Source of the DNA: Luteolibacter sp. Y139
Lineage (GTDB): Bacteria; Verrucomicrobiota; Verrucomicrobiia; Verrucomicrobiales; Akkermansiaceae
Direction of reading: 5' to 3'
DNA length: 64,000 bases
Assembly: GCF_038066715.1 (NCBI RefSeq)
Contig: NZ_JBBUKT010000003.1
Coordinates: 62,001-126,000 of the forward strand
Position 1 is the first letter of the stretch. Each line of letters begins with the position of its first letter. The translations under genes were made by a program, and so were the position numbers. Below the pieces are notes generated by a model, which worked only from the letters and a program-made list of their open reading frames with translations, had not been told where the DNA came from and made no database searches. Positions 1 through 6,990 of the stretch are shown one piece after another.

Positions 1-36
1 CTCGCGGGAATCGGGATCCGGGGTTGGGGTGGACAT
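1..36 (-). CDS. Possible 5' end of a minus-strand gene cut by the window edge
   Basis: Reading leftwards from an ATG at 36-34 there are 12 open codons (MSTPTPDPDSRE) to the window edge, just beyond the rpsT terminator hairpin. The Pro/Asp/Ser-rich start looks like a flexible N-terminus. Nothing more can be said of its function, and it may be chance. Confidence 0.25.
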   Translation of the reverse strand, partial: MSTPTPDPDSRE

Positions 37-44
37 GGGGTTAC

Positions 45-81
45 AAAAAACAGAAGCGGCACCGGTGCCCGGAGCCGCTTC
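45..81 (-). terminator. Rho-independent terminator of rpsT
   Basis: On the minus strand an 8-bp perfect stem (GAAGCGGC at 53-60 pairs with GCCGCTTC at 74-81) is followed by a T-rich tract (complement of the A-run at 45-50). It lies about 30 bases past the rpsT stop codon. Confidence 0.8.
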
Positions 82-111
82 AGGATTTCAAAACCGTCCG
101 GTAGCGGAAGT

Positions 112-375
112 TCAGGCGATGGTGGCAAGGGCCTTGGCGGCCTTGCTCTTCAGGTTGGCCGCCTTGTTCTTGTGAATGAGGCCCTTCTTGGCGGCCTTGT
201 CCACAGCGGAGGAGAACTCGGCAAGCGATTGACCGGCGGCCGGCTTGTCAGCAGCGGCAACGGCGGCGAGGGTCTTCTTGCGGAGCGTCTTGATGGTCAG
301 CTTGCGGGCGCGATTGCGCTCGGTGCGGACCTTGGTCTGGCGGACGCGCTTGAGGGCGGACTTGTGATTGGCCAT
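112..375 (-). CDS. rpsT: 30S ribosomal protein S20
   Basis: Encodes an 87-residue, very basic protein beginning MANHKSALKRVRQTKVRTERN, the typical start of bacterial S20, a primary 16S rRNA-binding protein of the small subunit. Length matches the family (85-90 residues) and the whole chain is predicted helical, rich in Lys, Ala and Arg. The ATG is preceded by a purine-poor leader. The gene appears monocistronic: it has its own promoter candidate upstream (434-461) and a hairpin terminator directly downstream (45-81). A GCGCGA-N6-TCGCGC hairpin lies in the presumed leader (407-424); S20 expression is autoregulated at the leader in Escherichia coli, but a link to this hairpin is only a guess. 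Confidence 0.97.
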   Translation of the reverse strand: MANHKSALKRVRQTKVRTERNRARKLTIKTLRKKTLAAVAAADKPAAGQSLAEFSSAVDKAAKKGLIHKNKAANLKSKAAKALATIA

Positions 376-433
376 TTTCGGAAAAAAGTTCAGACGGACG
401 GTTCAGGCGCGATCCGGGTCGCGCGGGGGCGGC

Positions 434-461
434 AATGTAGGAATCAAAGCGCCCCCGTCAA
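434..461 (-). promoter_or_regulatory. Candidate sigma-70-type promoter of rpsT
   Basis: On the minus strand, TTGACG (461-456) and TACATT (439-434) are separated by 16 bases and face rpsT, whose ATG is about 60 bases further on. The -35 box matches the consensus at 5 of 6 positions and the -10 box at 4 of 6. Confidence 0.5.
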
Positions 462-481
462 GCTTGTATCTCGGGTGGGAC

Positions 482-1111
482 TCACCTTTGTGCCACACCG
501 AGCGATTGCTCGCTCGAGTGCTTGCTCACGTATTCTTGGCCAGCCGAGGTATCGACCAGCGGTCCGCGCATCACGCGAACCTCCGCTCCCTCGCCTACCC
601 GTTCGTAAAGATCCACCACATCCTTCATTCCCATCCGGATGCAGCCGTAGGACGCCGGGGTGCCCAGCCGCCATTCTTCAGGGGTGCCGTGGATGTAGAC
701 GCAACGCCCGTAAGTGTTGCGATTGTAATCCTCGGTCCCGTTCAGCCACATGATGCGGCTGACGATCGCGTCGCGACCGGGGGCATTCGGCTTCACGATC
801 TCACCGGTCGCCCGGCGGCTCTTGAAAACCATGCCCGTCGGGGCGCCCTCGCCGATCTTGCGGGCGATTTCCATCCTCCCGAGCGGCGTGCGGTTGCTGT
901 TACGTTCCGAGCCGATGCCGAACTTGGACGTGGAGACCTTGTAGGATTTAACCGGTTTGCCGTCGTGGACGAGCAGCAATCGCTGATCCGTCACACTGAC
1001 GATCATTTGGTTACGACTGTCCTTATTGGCACTCCCGCAGCTATTCAGCAGCAGAGCAGCGGGAAGGGACAATACAAGAGGTAGGGCGGAACGGAGATTT
1101 CGCCAGATCAT
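482..1111 (-). CDS. L,D-transpeptidase (YkuD family) lipoprotein
   Basis: A 209-residue protein with a lipoprotein signal peptide: basic start (MIWRNLR), hydrophobic core, and LNSC ending at Cys25 as the probable lipidation site. The YkuD catalytic signature follows: His141 in YIHGT and Cys157 in SYGCIRM, the active-site pair of L,D-transpeptidases, which form 3-3 crosslinks in peptidoglycan or attach proteins to it. The domain occupies about residues 36-180. It should act in the periplasm from the membrane. Length is usual for single-domain members. It lies between rpsT and a glycosyltransferase on the same strand, with 106 bases to rpsT and 8 bases to the glycosyltransferase stop codon, so the last two may be cotranscribed. 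The exact substrate cannot be told from sequence. Confidence 0.92.
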   Translation of the reverse strand: MIWRNLRSALPLVLSLPAALLLNSCGSANKDSRNQMIVSVTDQRLLLVHDGKPVKSYKVSTSKFGIGSERNSNRTPLGRMEIARKIGEGAPTGMVFKSRRATGEIVKPNAPGRDAIVSRIMWLNGTEDYNRNTYGRCVYIHGTPEEWRLGTPASYGCIRMGMKDVVDLYERVGEGAEVRVMRGPLVDTSAGQEYVSKHSSEQSLGVAQR

Positions 1112-1119
1112 GGGTGCTT

Positions 1120-2628
1120 CTAGTTTTCCTTGGAGTTATCGGCAGTGGAGTCCAAGGCGACGCGACCGGAGGGCAGCAAGCGTGCCAATGACGATAGCGA
1201 AGTGTAGAAGAAACCGACGGGGAAGGGAAGTAGAAGAATTGCGGATGCCAGGCGGCCCTTCATCGCCGCCTCGACCACCACGAACAGGAAGAAGAAGCCG
1301 AACAGCAGCTCGATCACCGGCGTGAGGGTCTTCATCGCCTTGTAGCTGCTCTTCTTCCAGTCGCTCTTGGCCTTCTGGCCGATGCCGTACTTGGGCGTGC
1401 GGACGAATCCGGTCTGGTGATTGAAAATAGCCTCAAGCACCGCCTTGGCATTGTTGATCGACATCCCGATGCCGAGCGCGAGCAGCAGCGGCAGGTAAGG
1501 CAGCTCCTTCCACCAGGCACCCGGGCGCAGGGCGCGCTGGGCGGTGATGTAGAAGACCACCACCGAGACGGAGGCGAAGAAGAAGATCGGGACATTGACG
1601 ATGTAGGTCGTCCACGCGCCGAAATCCGGAGCCGCCTGCTGATTCGGGTAAATCAGGAAGCACAGGCAGATCAGCATCAGGTAGGCGAAGTTCGAGGTCA
1701 GGTGCGCCGTGGCCTCCATCTTGATGTAGAGCGGAACCTTGGCCTTCCAGATCGCTGGCAGGACCTTCTTGCACACCTGAATCGAGCCCTTGGTCCAGCG
1801 GTGCTGCTGGCTCTTGAAGCCGTCCATGTCCACCGGCAGCTCGGCCGGGGTTTCCACGTCATTGAGGAAAATGAAGCGCCAGCCCTTCAGCTGGGCGCGG
1901 TAGCTGAGGTCCATGTCCTCGGTGAGCGTGTCGTGCTCCCAGCCACCGGCGTCGGCGATGCAGCCCTTCCGCCAGATACCGGCGGTGCCGTTGAAGGTGA
2001 AGAAGCGGCCGCTGCGGTTGCGGGCGGTCTGCTCCAGTTCCAGGTGACCGTCCAGGAACATTGCCTGCACGCGGGTCAGCACGTTGAAGGTCCGGTTGAG
2101 GTGACCCCAGCGGGTCTGGATCATGCCGATCTTCTCGTCGGTGAAATAGTGCACCGTCTTCTGGAGCACGTCCGCGTTCGGGACGAAGTCGGCATCCAGG
2201 ATGAAAAGCAGCTCGCCCTTGGCGAATTGGGTGCCGTGCTCGAGCGCACCGGCCTTGTAGCCCGTGCGGTCGGTGCGGTGGATCATTTCCGCGTCGAAGC
2301 CCTGGGCCCGGAGGCGCTCCACGCCGAGACGGCAGATTTCCGTGGTCTCGTCGGTCGAGTCGTCCAGCACCTGGATCTGCAGCTTGTCCTGCGGGTAATC
2401 CAGCTTCGAGACGGAATCGAGCAGGCGGTCCACCACGTGCATCTCATTGAAAACCGGCAGCTGGATGGTCACCAGCGGCAGTTCCTGAAACAGCTCCTTG
2501 GGCTCAGGCTTTTTCCAAGCATGCCGGGCATACAAGTAAACGATGCACAGGCGGTGAAAGCCGTAGCCGGCAAGGCCGACCAGCACGAGGATGTAGGAAG
2601 CGTACCAAAGAGGAGAAGAGAGGTCCAT
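1120..2628 (-). CDS. Processive family 2 glycosyltransferase (cellulose/mannan synthase-like), membrane
   Basis: From the ATG at 2628 this is a 502-residue protein. The open frame runs further upstream, but that part overlaps a divergent gene and reads as non-protein. An N-terminal membrane helix (residues about 8-30) precedes a GT-A domain with the canonical motifs in order: PVFNE, DDSTD, DAD (the DxD metal site), TED and QQHRW (the Q-x-x-R-W motif of processive synthases). At least four membrane helices follow the catalytic domain. This order matches CESA/CslA-like beta-glycan synthases that polymerise and export a polysaccharide; related enzymes make glucomannan, beta-glucan or glycolipids. 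The sugar and linkage are not determined. No PilZ domain or partner subunit is visible here. Confidence 0.85.
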   Translation of the reverse strand: MDLSSPLWYASYILVLVGLAGYGFHRLCIVYLYARHAWKKPEPKELFQELPLVTIQLPVFNEMHVVDRLLDSVSKLDYPQDKLQIQVLDDSTDETTEICRLGVERLRAQGFDAEMIHRTDRTGYKAGALEHGTQFAKGELLFILDADFVPNADVLQKTVHYFTDEKIGMIQTRWGHLNRTFNVLTRVQAMFLDGHLELEQTARNRSGRFFTFNGTAGIWRKGCIADAGGWEHDTLTEDMDLSYRAQLKGWRFIFLNDVETPAELPVDMDGFKSQQHRWTKGSIQVCKKVLPAIWKAKVPLYIKMEATAHLTSNFAYLMLICLCFLIYPNQQAAPDFGAWTTYIVNVPIFFFASVSVVVFYITAQRALRPGAWWKELPYLPLLLALGIGMSINNAKAVLEAIFNHQTGFVRTPKYGIGQKAKSDWKKSSYKAMKTLTPVIELLFGFFFLFVVVEAAMKGRLASAILLLPFPVGFFYTSLSSLARLLPSGRVALDSTADNSKEN

Positions 2629-2809
2629 GTGGCTCGGGTATTGGGTAAAGCGCGGCGGTGCCAAGCGCTTGAAATAGAGGCATTCCGGGCAGGCCGGAGG
2701 CCAACATGGCCGCCCGGACAAGTCAAGCCGGGAAGTCGCCAACCTCGTTTGATTTCCGGCGCCGCATTGCCGGTTGCGGGAAATACGGTCCGATGGCAGC
2801 ATTTCTTCC

Positions 2810-3649
2810 GTGATCCTTTCCCGCCCGTCGTTTGCTGCCGCTCTCGGAGCCATCATGGCCTGCCTGCCGGCGACCGCCCAAGAAGGGGGAAAGCCGGACA
2901 TCCCGGCTGACCTCCTGGAAGACGCCCATGTCCGCGAGGAACTCGCCATCAACGAGTTCACCGCGCCATCCATCGCCAAGATTTTCGAATCCCTGGAGGC
3001 TCTCGCGCCGCTGCCGATCCTGAAATTCCAGCGCGAAACCCCGACCAATACCCCTCTCGATCGCGCCGATCTCGCCGTCGAACTCGGGTTCCTGATCGCC
3101 GACGGTTTCCTCGTCGTCCAGGCCGGCGAACTCGGCAAGGTCGAGAAGCTCGCCGCCGACCTGACCCGCTACGGCAAGGCCCTCGGTGCCGGCGAGCGCG
3201 TGAACCGCCACGCTGCCAGCCTGCTGGAAAGCGCCCGCAAGCAGGAGGTCGCCCAGCTGAAGAAGGAACTCTCCGCCACCCAGAAGGACGTCGAGCTGGA
3301 GCTCGTGACCCTTCGCGATGCCGATCTCGCCCACCTCATCTCGATGGGTGGCTGGATCCGCGCCCTTCAGGTTTCCTCCTCCGCGGTGGAAAACCAGTTC
3401 AGCGAGGAGCGCGCCAAGTTCGTCATGCGCGAGGACATCGCCGACTACTACTCGGCGGTCGTTGGCGGCCTGAATCCGCGGATCTCGGAACGCCCGAGCT
3501 TCTTGGAAATGCGTGATCTTTTCGCCGGCCTGCGCACGGAAATGACGCTCCCCGAGGGTGAAAAGGTCACCCAGCCGAAGATCGCCGAAATCACCAAGCA
3601 GGCGGCCAAGCTCGCCGAGCTCGCCCTCAAGCGCGACGAAGGACAATGA
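2810..3649 (+). CDS. Secreted hypothetical protein, helical
   Basis: An unrecognised protein of 279 residues if the GTG at 2810 is used. That start gives a clean Sec signal peptide (short basic n-region, core FAAALGAIMACL, cleavage after PATA). A TTG at 2774 would add a 12-residue tail before it, and an ATG at 2855 would cut into the signal. The mature part is rich in Glu, Lys, Leu and Ala, is predicted mostly helical, and probably has a coiled-coil stretch near ARKQEVAQLKKELSATQKDV. It starts a three-gene plus-strand unit: its stop overlaps the start of the next gene by 4 bases (ATGA), so translation is probably coupled to the dehydrogenase. No known domain was recognised; a periplasmic location is inferred. 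Confidence 0.7.
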   Translation: MILSRPSFAAALGAIMACLPATAQEGGKPDIPADLLEDAHVREELAINEFTAPSIAKIFESLEALAPLPILKFQRETPTNTPLDRADLAVELGFLIADGFLVVQAGELGKVEKLAADLTRYGKALGAGERVNRHAASLLESARKQEVAQLKKELSATQKDVELELVTLRDADLAHLISMGGWIRALQVSSSAVENQFSEERAKFVMREDIADYYSAVVGGLNPRISERPSFLEMRDLFAGLRTEMTLPEGEKVTQPKIAEITKQAAKLAELALKRDEGQ

Positions 3650-4491
3650 GTTTCGAAACCATTGCCGTTCTCGGCCTCGGCATCATCGGCTCCCGCGTCG
3701 CCGGGCATCTCGCAAAAGCGGGCCCGGTGAAAACCTGGAACCGCACCCCGAAAGGCCTCCCGAACGAGGCCGCCAGCGTGGAAGAAGCAATCGCCGACGC
3801 TGGTCTGGTGGTCCTCTTCCTGAAAGACGCCGTCGCCACGCGGGAAGTCGCCGCCCGGATTTTCGCCGCGCCACCGCGCGAGCGCGTGTTGGTGAATCAC
3901 GCCACCATCGACCTCGCCACCACCCGCTGGCTGGCCGACGAGTGCGCCGCCCGTGGCATCGGCTTCCTTGATGCCCCCTTCACCGGCAGCCGTGAAGCCG
4001 CCGCCGCAGGCGCACTGGTCTACTATGCCGGCGGCCCGGACGAACTGATCGACCGCGTCGAACCGGTGCTCCTTCGCTCCGGCAAAACGGTCCTCCGCTG
4101 CGGTGCCGCGGGCACGGCCACCATCATGAAGCTGGTCACCAATCTGATCTCCGCCTGCACGGTCCAAGCCTTGGCGGAATCACTGGCCACCGCCACCAGT
4201 CACGGCATCACCCCCGAGGCCCTGACCCACGCCGTCTCGCTCAATGCCTGCGGCTCGGTGCTCGCGAACATGAAACTCCCCACCATGGCCAAGGGCGAGT
4301 TCGACACCCACTTCTCGCTCTCCAACATGCTCAAGGACAGCCGCTACGTCCTCGAGCTCGCTGGCGAAGCCGGGCTGGAAACCCCGGCCATCCGCGCCGT
4401 TTCCCAGCGCATGCAGGAACTCTGCGACCAGGGCCTCGCCGACCGCGATTACTCGGCCTTAGCCGCTCCTTACGTCCAGTCCCAGCCGTGA
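3646..4491 (+). CDS. NAD(P)-dependent oxidoreductase, 3-hydroxyisobutyrate dehydrogenase / beta-hydroxyacid dehydrogenase family
   Basis: The 281-residue protein begins with a Rossmann fold: VLGLGIIGSRVA fits the G-x-G-x-x-G dinucleotide-binding motif, followed by VKTWNRTP at the end of the second strand, where Asn-Arg-Thr suggests NADPH preference. The family substrate loop (FTGSREAAAAGAL) and the catalytic lysine segment (GTATIMKLVTN) are present, then the all-helical C-terminal domain. Members reduce or oxidise beta-hydroxyacids such as 3-hydroxyisobutyrate, tartronate semialdehyde or succinic semialdehyde; the substrate here cannot be assigned. Both ends overlap neighbours by 4 bases, so it sits in a tight operon between a secreted unknown and ygfZ. 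Length is normal for the family (about 290). Confidence 0.88.
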   Translation: MSFETIAVLGLGIIGSRVAGHLAKAGPVKTWNRTPKGLPNEAASVEEAIADAGLVVLFLKDAVATREVAARIFAAPPRERVLVNHATIDLATTRWLADECAARGIGFLDAPFTGSREAAAAGALVYYAGGPDELIDRVEPVLLRSGKTVLRCGAAGTATIMKLVTNLISACTVQALAESLATATSHGITPEALTHAVSLNACGSVLANMKLPTMAKGEFDTHFSLSNMLKDSRYVLELAGEAGLETPAIRAVSQRMQELCDQGLADRDYSALAAPYVQSQP

Positions 4492-5318
4492 AGTTCCGCA
4501 GCCTCGCCCCGGAAACGCGCTGCCTGCTCGCCTTCCGCGGGCCCGATGCCGAGCGCTACCTCAACGGCCAAGTCTCCCAGGACGTCCGCAACCTCGGCGA
4601 AACCGCCCTGCCCGCCTGCGTCACCGATGCCAAGGGCAAGCTCCAGGCCTTCGTCCACGTCTTCCGCGGAGCCGACGGCTCGCCATGGGTCGAAGGCCCC
4701 GCCGAACAGCGCGAGGAACTCGAAGCCCGCCTCGGCCGCTACCTCATCGCCGACGACGCCGAAATCCACGACATCTCGGACGAGTGGCAGCTCGTCCACG
4801 TGGTCGACACCATCGACGCCCCATCCTTCGACGGCGGCATCGTCCGCCACGCCCGCCGCATCGGCCCCGATGGTTTCGACCTCTGGCTCCCCACCGGCTC
4901 GCTCCCGGAACTGGAAATCATCACCGAAGGCGAAGCCGAAACCCGCCGCATCCAGTCCCGCCTCCCGAAATGGGGTGCCGAGCTCACCCCCGGCATGCTC
5001 CCCCCCGAAGCCGGCCTCGATAAGACCTCCATCTGCTACCACAAGGGCTGCTACATCGGCCAAGAGGTCCTCTCCCGCCTCAAGACCGTCGGCAAGGTGA
5101 ACCGCCGCCTCGCCGCCCTGTTAGTCGAGCCCGACACCACGCCCGGCTCCCCCTTGGAACTCGATGGCAAGCCCGCCGGCAAGCTCACCAGCATCGCCCC
5201 CTGGCCCAACGAAAGCGGCCTCCACACCGCCCTCGGCTACCTCGAAAAATCCGCCTTCGAAGCCGGCGAGCTCACCCTCCCCGACCACGGCACCGCTCGC
5301 GTCCTCGGCTTCGTCTAA
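4488..5318 (+). CDS. ygfZ: Folate-binding protein YgfZ (GcvT-like Fe-S cluster assembly/repair factor)
   Basis: A 276-residue protein starting at GTG 4488, overlapping the preceding stop codon. It carries the YgfZ signature KGCYIGQE near residue 186, with the conserved cysteine, in a GcvT-like aminomethyltransferase fold. YgfZ/IBA57 proteins bind tetrahydrofolate and help assemble or repair certain [4Fe-4S] enzymes; they do not act in glycine cleavage. Length is a little below E. coli YgfZ (326 residues). It is the last gene of the three-gene unit, and a small hairpin (5336-5356) lies shortly after the stop. The link to the upstream dehydrogenase is positional only. Confidence 0.88.
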   Translation: MKFRSLAPETRCLLAFRGPDAERYLNGQVSQDVRNLGETALPACVTDAKGKLQAFVHVFRGADGSPWVEGPAEQREELEARLGRYLIADDAEIHDISDEWQLVHVVDTIDAPSFDGGIVRHARRIGPDGFDLWLPTGSLPELEIITEGEAETRRIQSRLPKWGAELTPGMLPPEAGLDKTSICYHKGCYIGQEVLSRLKTVGKVNRRLAALLVEPDTTPGSPLELDGKPAGKLTSIAPWPNESGLHTALGYLEKSAFEAGELTLPDHGTARVLGFV

Positions 5319-5335
5319 CGCGAAGCGCCTAAGGG

Positions 5336-5356
5336 GTGTCGACGTCCCGTCGACAC
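5336..5356. repeat. Short perfect inverted repeat downstream of ygfZ
   Basis: GTGTCGACG (5336-5344), a 3-base loop, then CGTCGACAC (5348-5356). It has no T-tract, so it is not a standard terminator. It lies between the convergent ygfZ and a small minus-strand gene and may be a dispersed intergenic repeat or a transcript-stabilising hairpin. Confidence 0.5.
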
Positions 5357-5398
5357 GTCAACGCTATGCTCCCCAATGCCTCTTCAAGGGACGCCGCC

Positions 5399-5686
5399 TC
5401 ACAGCCTGTCTTGTTCCCGCCGCCCCCTCATCCAAGGGGATGATGCGCTGCTTCGGCGAGCCTCCCAATCGACAGGAAGATCAGTGACCTCCGCCAATGT
5501 CGAATCGAGCTTTAGTAAGTCGTCTTTGGAAATCACATGCGGCTTCATTCCACTCACGTCCCCGCCATCCATGAACTGCCAGCCTCCGTGCCCCTCCTCA
5601 TGAATGACCAAAAGAACACTCTTGGATCCCGAGGCCACTGCGTCGGTTGTGATGGCAAGCGGGCAACGTGGGTCTGACCAATCCAT
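5399..5686 (-). CDS. Small hypothetical protein (DUF2185-like)
   Basis: A 95-residue protein, MDWSDPRCPLAITTDAVASG and onward. The phrases ITTDAVASGSKSVLLVIHEE and GGWQFMDGGDV resemble a family of small soluble proteins found singly in many bacteria and often annotated as unknown or DUF2185-like; a role as an immunity-type protein has been proposed for relatives. There is no signal peptide or membrane segment. It lies 14 bases beyond the stop of the first of three membrane-protein paralogues and could be cotranscribed with them. Function is unknown; the family resemblance is from memory and moderate. Confidence 0.65.
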   Translation of the reverse strand: MDWSDPRCPLAITTDAVASGSKSVLLVIHEEGHGGWQFMDGGDVSGMKPHVISKDDLLKLDSTLAEVTDLPVDWEARRSSASSPWMRGRREQDRL

Positions 5687-5700
5687 GGGTTTAATTTCTT

Positions 5701-6078
5701 CTACATCCTAACACGCCAGAAAAGGAACGCGAGCCACAGCAAAAGAAAGAGGAGAATGAGGAACCAGTGGGCTACGGAAATCGTAGGCCCATTAAAGGGC
5801 GTCTCCAATTTCACAAATCGCGGGAACCAAGGCCCACCAAGGCCGAAATCATCTGAGGAAAATTCGAAGCCTCGCGGATGAATCACGTAGTTGCTCCCCC
5901 AGAACAAGCTCACCTCTCCCTCGACCTGCAGAAGGTCGATCTCGCGCGTGCCGTCTCCTGATGCCCAAAGGACACAGTCCAGATGTCCCATCGACCGCAC
6001 CCAAGCCCACCCCATGAACACCAGGACCAGGATCCCAAGCCAAAAGGATTTCCACTTATGGAGCGGGCGCGGCGTCAT
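5701..6078 (-). CDS. Small membrane protein, copy 3 of a tandem paralogue family
   Basis: A 125-residue protein starting MTPRPLHKWKSFWLGILVLV. One membrane helix lies near residues 11-27, a soluble region of about 70 residues follows, and a second helix (HWFLILLFLLLWLAFLFW) ends the protein. It is the most downstream of three adjacent paralogues on the minus strand; its first 29 codons are almost identical to those of the next copy (see the 87-bp repeat), while the middle has diverged. The start overlaps the end of the upstream copy by 23 bases, suggesting translational coupling. No known family was recognised. The arrangement, N- and C-terminal helices around an exported domain, implies an inner-membrane protein. 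Confidence 0.7.
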   Translation of the reverse strand: MTPRPLHKWKSFWLGILVLVFMGWAWVRSMGHLDCVLWASGDGTREIDLLQVEGEVSLFWGSNYVIHPRGFEFSSDDFGLGGPWFPRFVKLETPFNGPTISVAHWFLILLFLLLWLAFLFWRVRM

Positions 6079-6079
6079 G
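5993..6079. repeat. 87-bp direct repeat, copy A
   Basis: Matches 6387-6473 with two mismatches (offset 394 bases). It covers the first 28-29 codons, including the ATG, of two adjacent paralogues. The sharp end of identity at the ATG shows that this part is recently duplicated or gene-converted, whereas the rest of the genes has diverged. Confidence 0.9.
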
Positions 6080-6472
6080 AGCTTCGGTTAGAATACGCTG
6101 TCGCCTCCCCCACCACACGAGAAAGGCCGACCATGGGACGGCAAAAAGAAGCATGATAAACCAATGGGCAACCCGATAGCACGTTGTCATCCCCCATCCC
6201 TGTCCCCAGTCCCAACGAGTGACTTTGAAAGGTGGAGAAGGATCCTCGCCTGAGGTCTGGATCGAGAAGAAGCCCGTGCCCATGGTTCTGTCGTTCATAA
6301 CGAGCGAAACGCCGCCCAACCCTTGGGAGATCATTCCAGGACCGGTGGTCCGGGTCGAGAAGCCGAAACCTTCAACACGGGAATTGGACCGCCCCCAAGC
6401 CCATCCCATGAACACCAGGACCAGGATCCCAAGCCAAAAGGATTTCCACTTATGGAGCGGGCGCGGCGTCAT
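6056..6472 (-). CDS. Small membrane protein, copy 2 of a tandem paralogue family
   Basis: A 138-residue protein from the ATG at 6472, starting MTPRPLHKWKSFWLGILVLV exactly like the next copy downstream. The frame stays open upstream to 6886, but that part is antiparallel noise over copy 1. The N-terminal helix is followed by an exported stretch of about 75 residues rich in Gly, Ser and Thr, then a C-terminal helix (AHWFIMLLFAVPWSAFLVWW) and a basic tail. The last 23 bases overlap the start of copy 3, and its start overlaps the end of copy 1 by 4 bases. Function unknown. Confidence 0.7.
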   Translation of the reverse strand: MTPRPLHKWKSFWLGILVLVFMGWAWGRSNSRVEGFGFSTRTTGPGMISQGLGGVSLVMNDRTMGTGFFSIQTSGEDPSPPFKVTRWDWGQGWGMTTCYRVAHWFIMLLFAVPWSAFLVWWGRRQRILTEAHDAAPAP

Positions 6473-6473
6473 G
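6387..6473. repeat. 87-bp direct repeat, copy B
   Basis: The second copy of the repeat at 5993-6079, covering the ATG and first 28-29 codons of copy 2. Only two bases differ. Confidence 0.9.
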
Positions 6474-6867
6474 GATTTTTTAGCCTCCTTTGCCGTCTCC
6501 AGCACCAAACGAGAAAGACGGACCAAGGAATGAAGAAGAGAAGAACTAGCAGCCAGTAAGGAACATGCACCCGGTAAATGGGGAAGGGGTCGGGTGCCCG
6601 GACCTCGAACACGGGTGAAGGAAACCAGGACGCGCCCACAATCGGATCCCGGTAGTGATCCATAACCCTCCATCTCCCCCACGTCGCCACCTGATCCACC
6701 TTCGAGAAAGTCACCGACGCCTCGCCGGACCACGTGCCCATAGGCCGCCCTGCGATGCAAATGGAGATCCCCGTCTCGTGCCGCATGGAATCCGCCCATG
6801 CAACGAGCAGAAATCCCAAAGTCAGAAGCCCGAACCAAAACCGCAGGGACTTGTAAACGGGCCGCAT
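6469..6867 (-). CDS. Small membrane protein, copy 1 of a tandem paralogue family
   Basis: A 132-residue protein from the ATG at 6867 (MRPVYKSLRFWFGLLTLGFL); 16 more open codons upstream lack protein-like character. Its layout is the same as copies 2 and 3: N-terminal helix ending in AWADS, exported region of about 75 residues, then a C-terminal helix (VPYWLLVLLFFIPWSVFLVW) and basic tail. The shared pattern PxxxFLVWxxRRQRxL links its C-terminus with copy 2 (VPWSAFLVWWGRRQRIL). It overlaps copy 2 by 4 bases (ATGA). It is the first gene of the unit and the most divergent at the N-terminus. Function unknown. Confidence 0.68.
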   Translation of the reverse strand: MRPVYKSLRFWFGLLTLGFLLVAWADSMRHETGISICIAGRPMGTWSGEASVTFSKVDQVATWGRWRVMDHYRDPIVGASWFPSPVFEVRAPDPFPIYRVHVPYWLLVLLFFIPWSVFLVWCWRRQRRLKNP

Positions 6868-6929
6868 CGCTACGCTTGAATCGCAATCAGCCAGTCGAAG
6901 CAACCTCGCAGGCAATCCCAGGAACGATC

Positions 6930-6960
6930 AAAGAAAAAGGGCCGCGGTCTCCCGCGGCCC
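6930..6960 (-). terminator. Rho-independent terminator of bamA
   Basis: On the minus strand a perfect 9-bp stem (GGGCCGCGG 6939-6947 with CCGCGGCCC 6952-6960, 4-base loop) is followed by a T-rich tract (complement of 6930-6938). It lies about 30 bases past the bamA stop and separates bamA from the small membrane-protein genes. Confidence 0.88.
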
Positions 6961-6990
6961 CTCTGTGAAATTCTTCCGGCTAAGCCCGGC

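Noticed and set aside
2629..3138. Longer N-terminus for the GT2 glycosyltransferase
   Set aside because: The extra 170 codons lie antisense to the divergent secreted-protein gene, have Ser/Arg-rich noise composition, and precede a normal start with a membrane helix.
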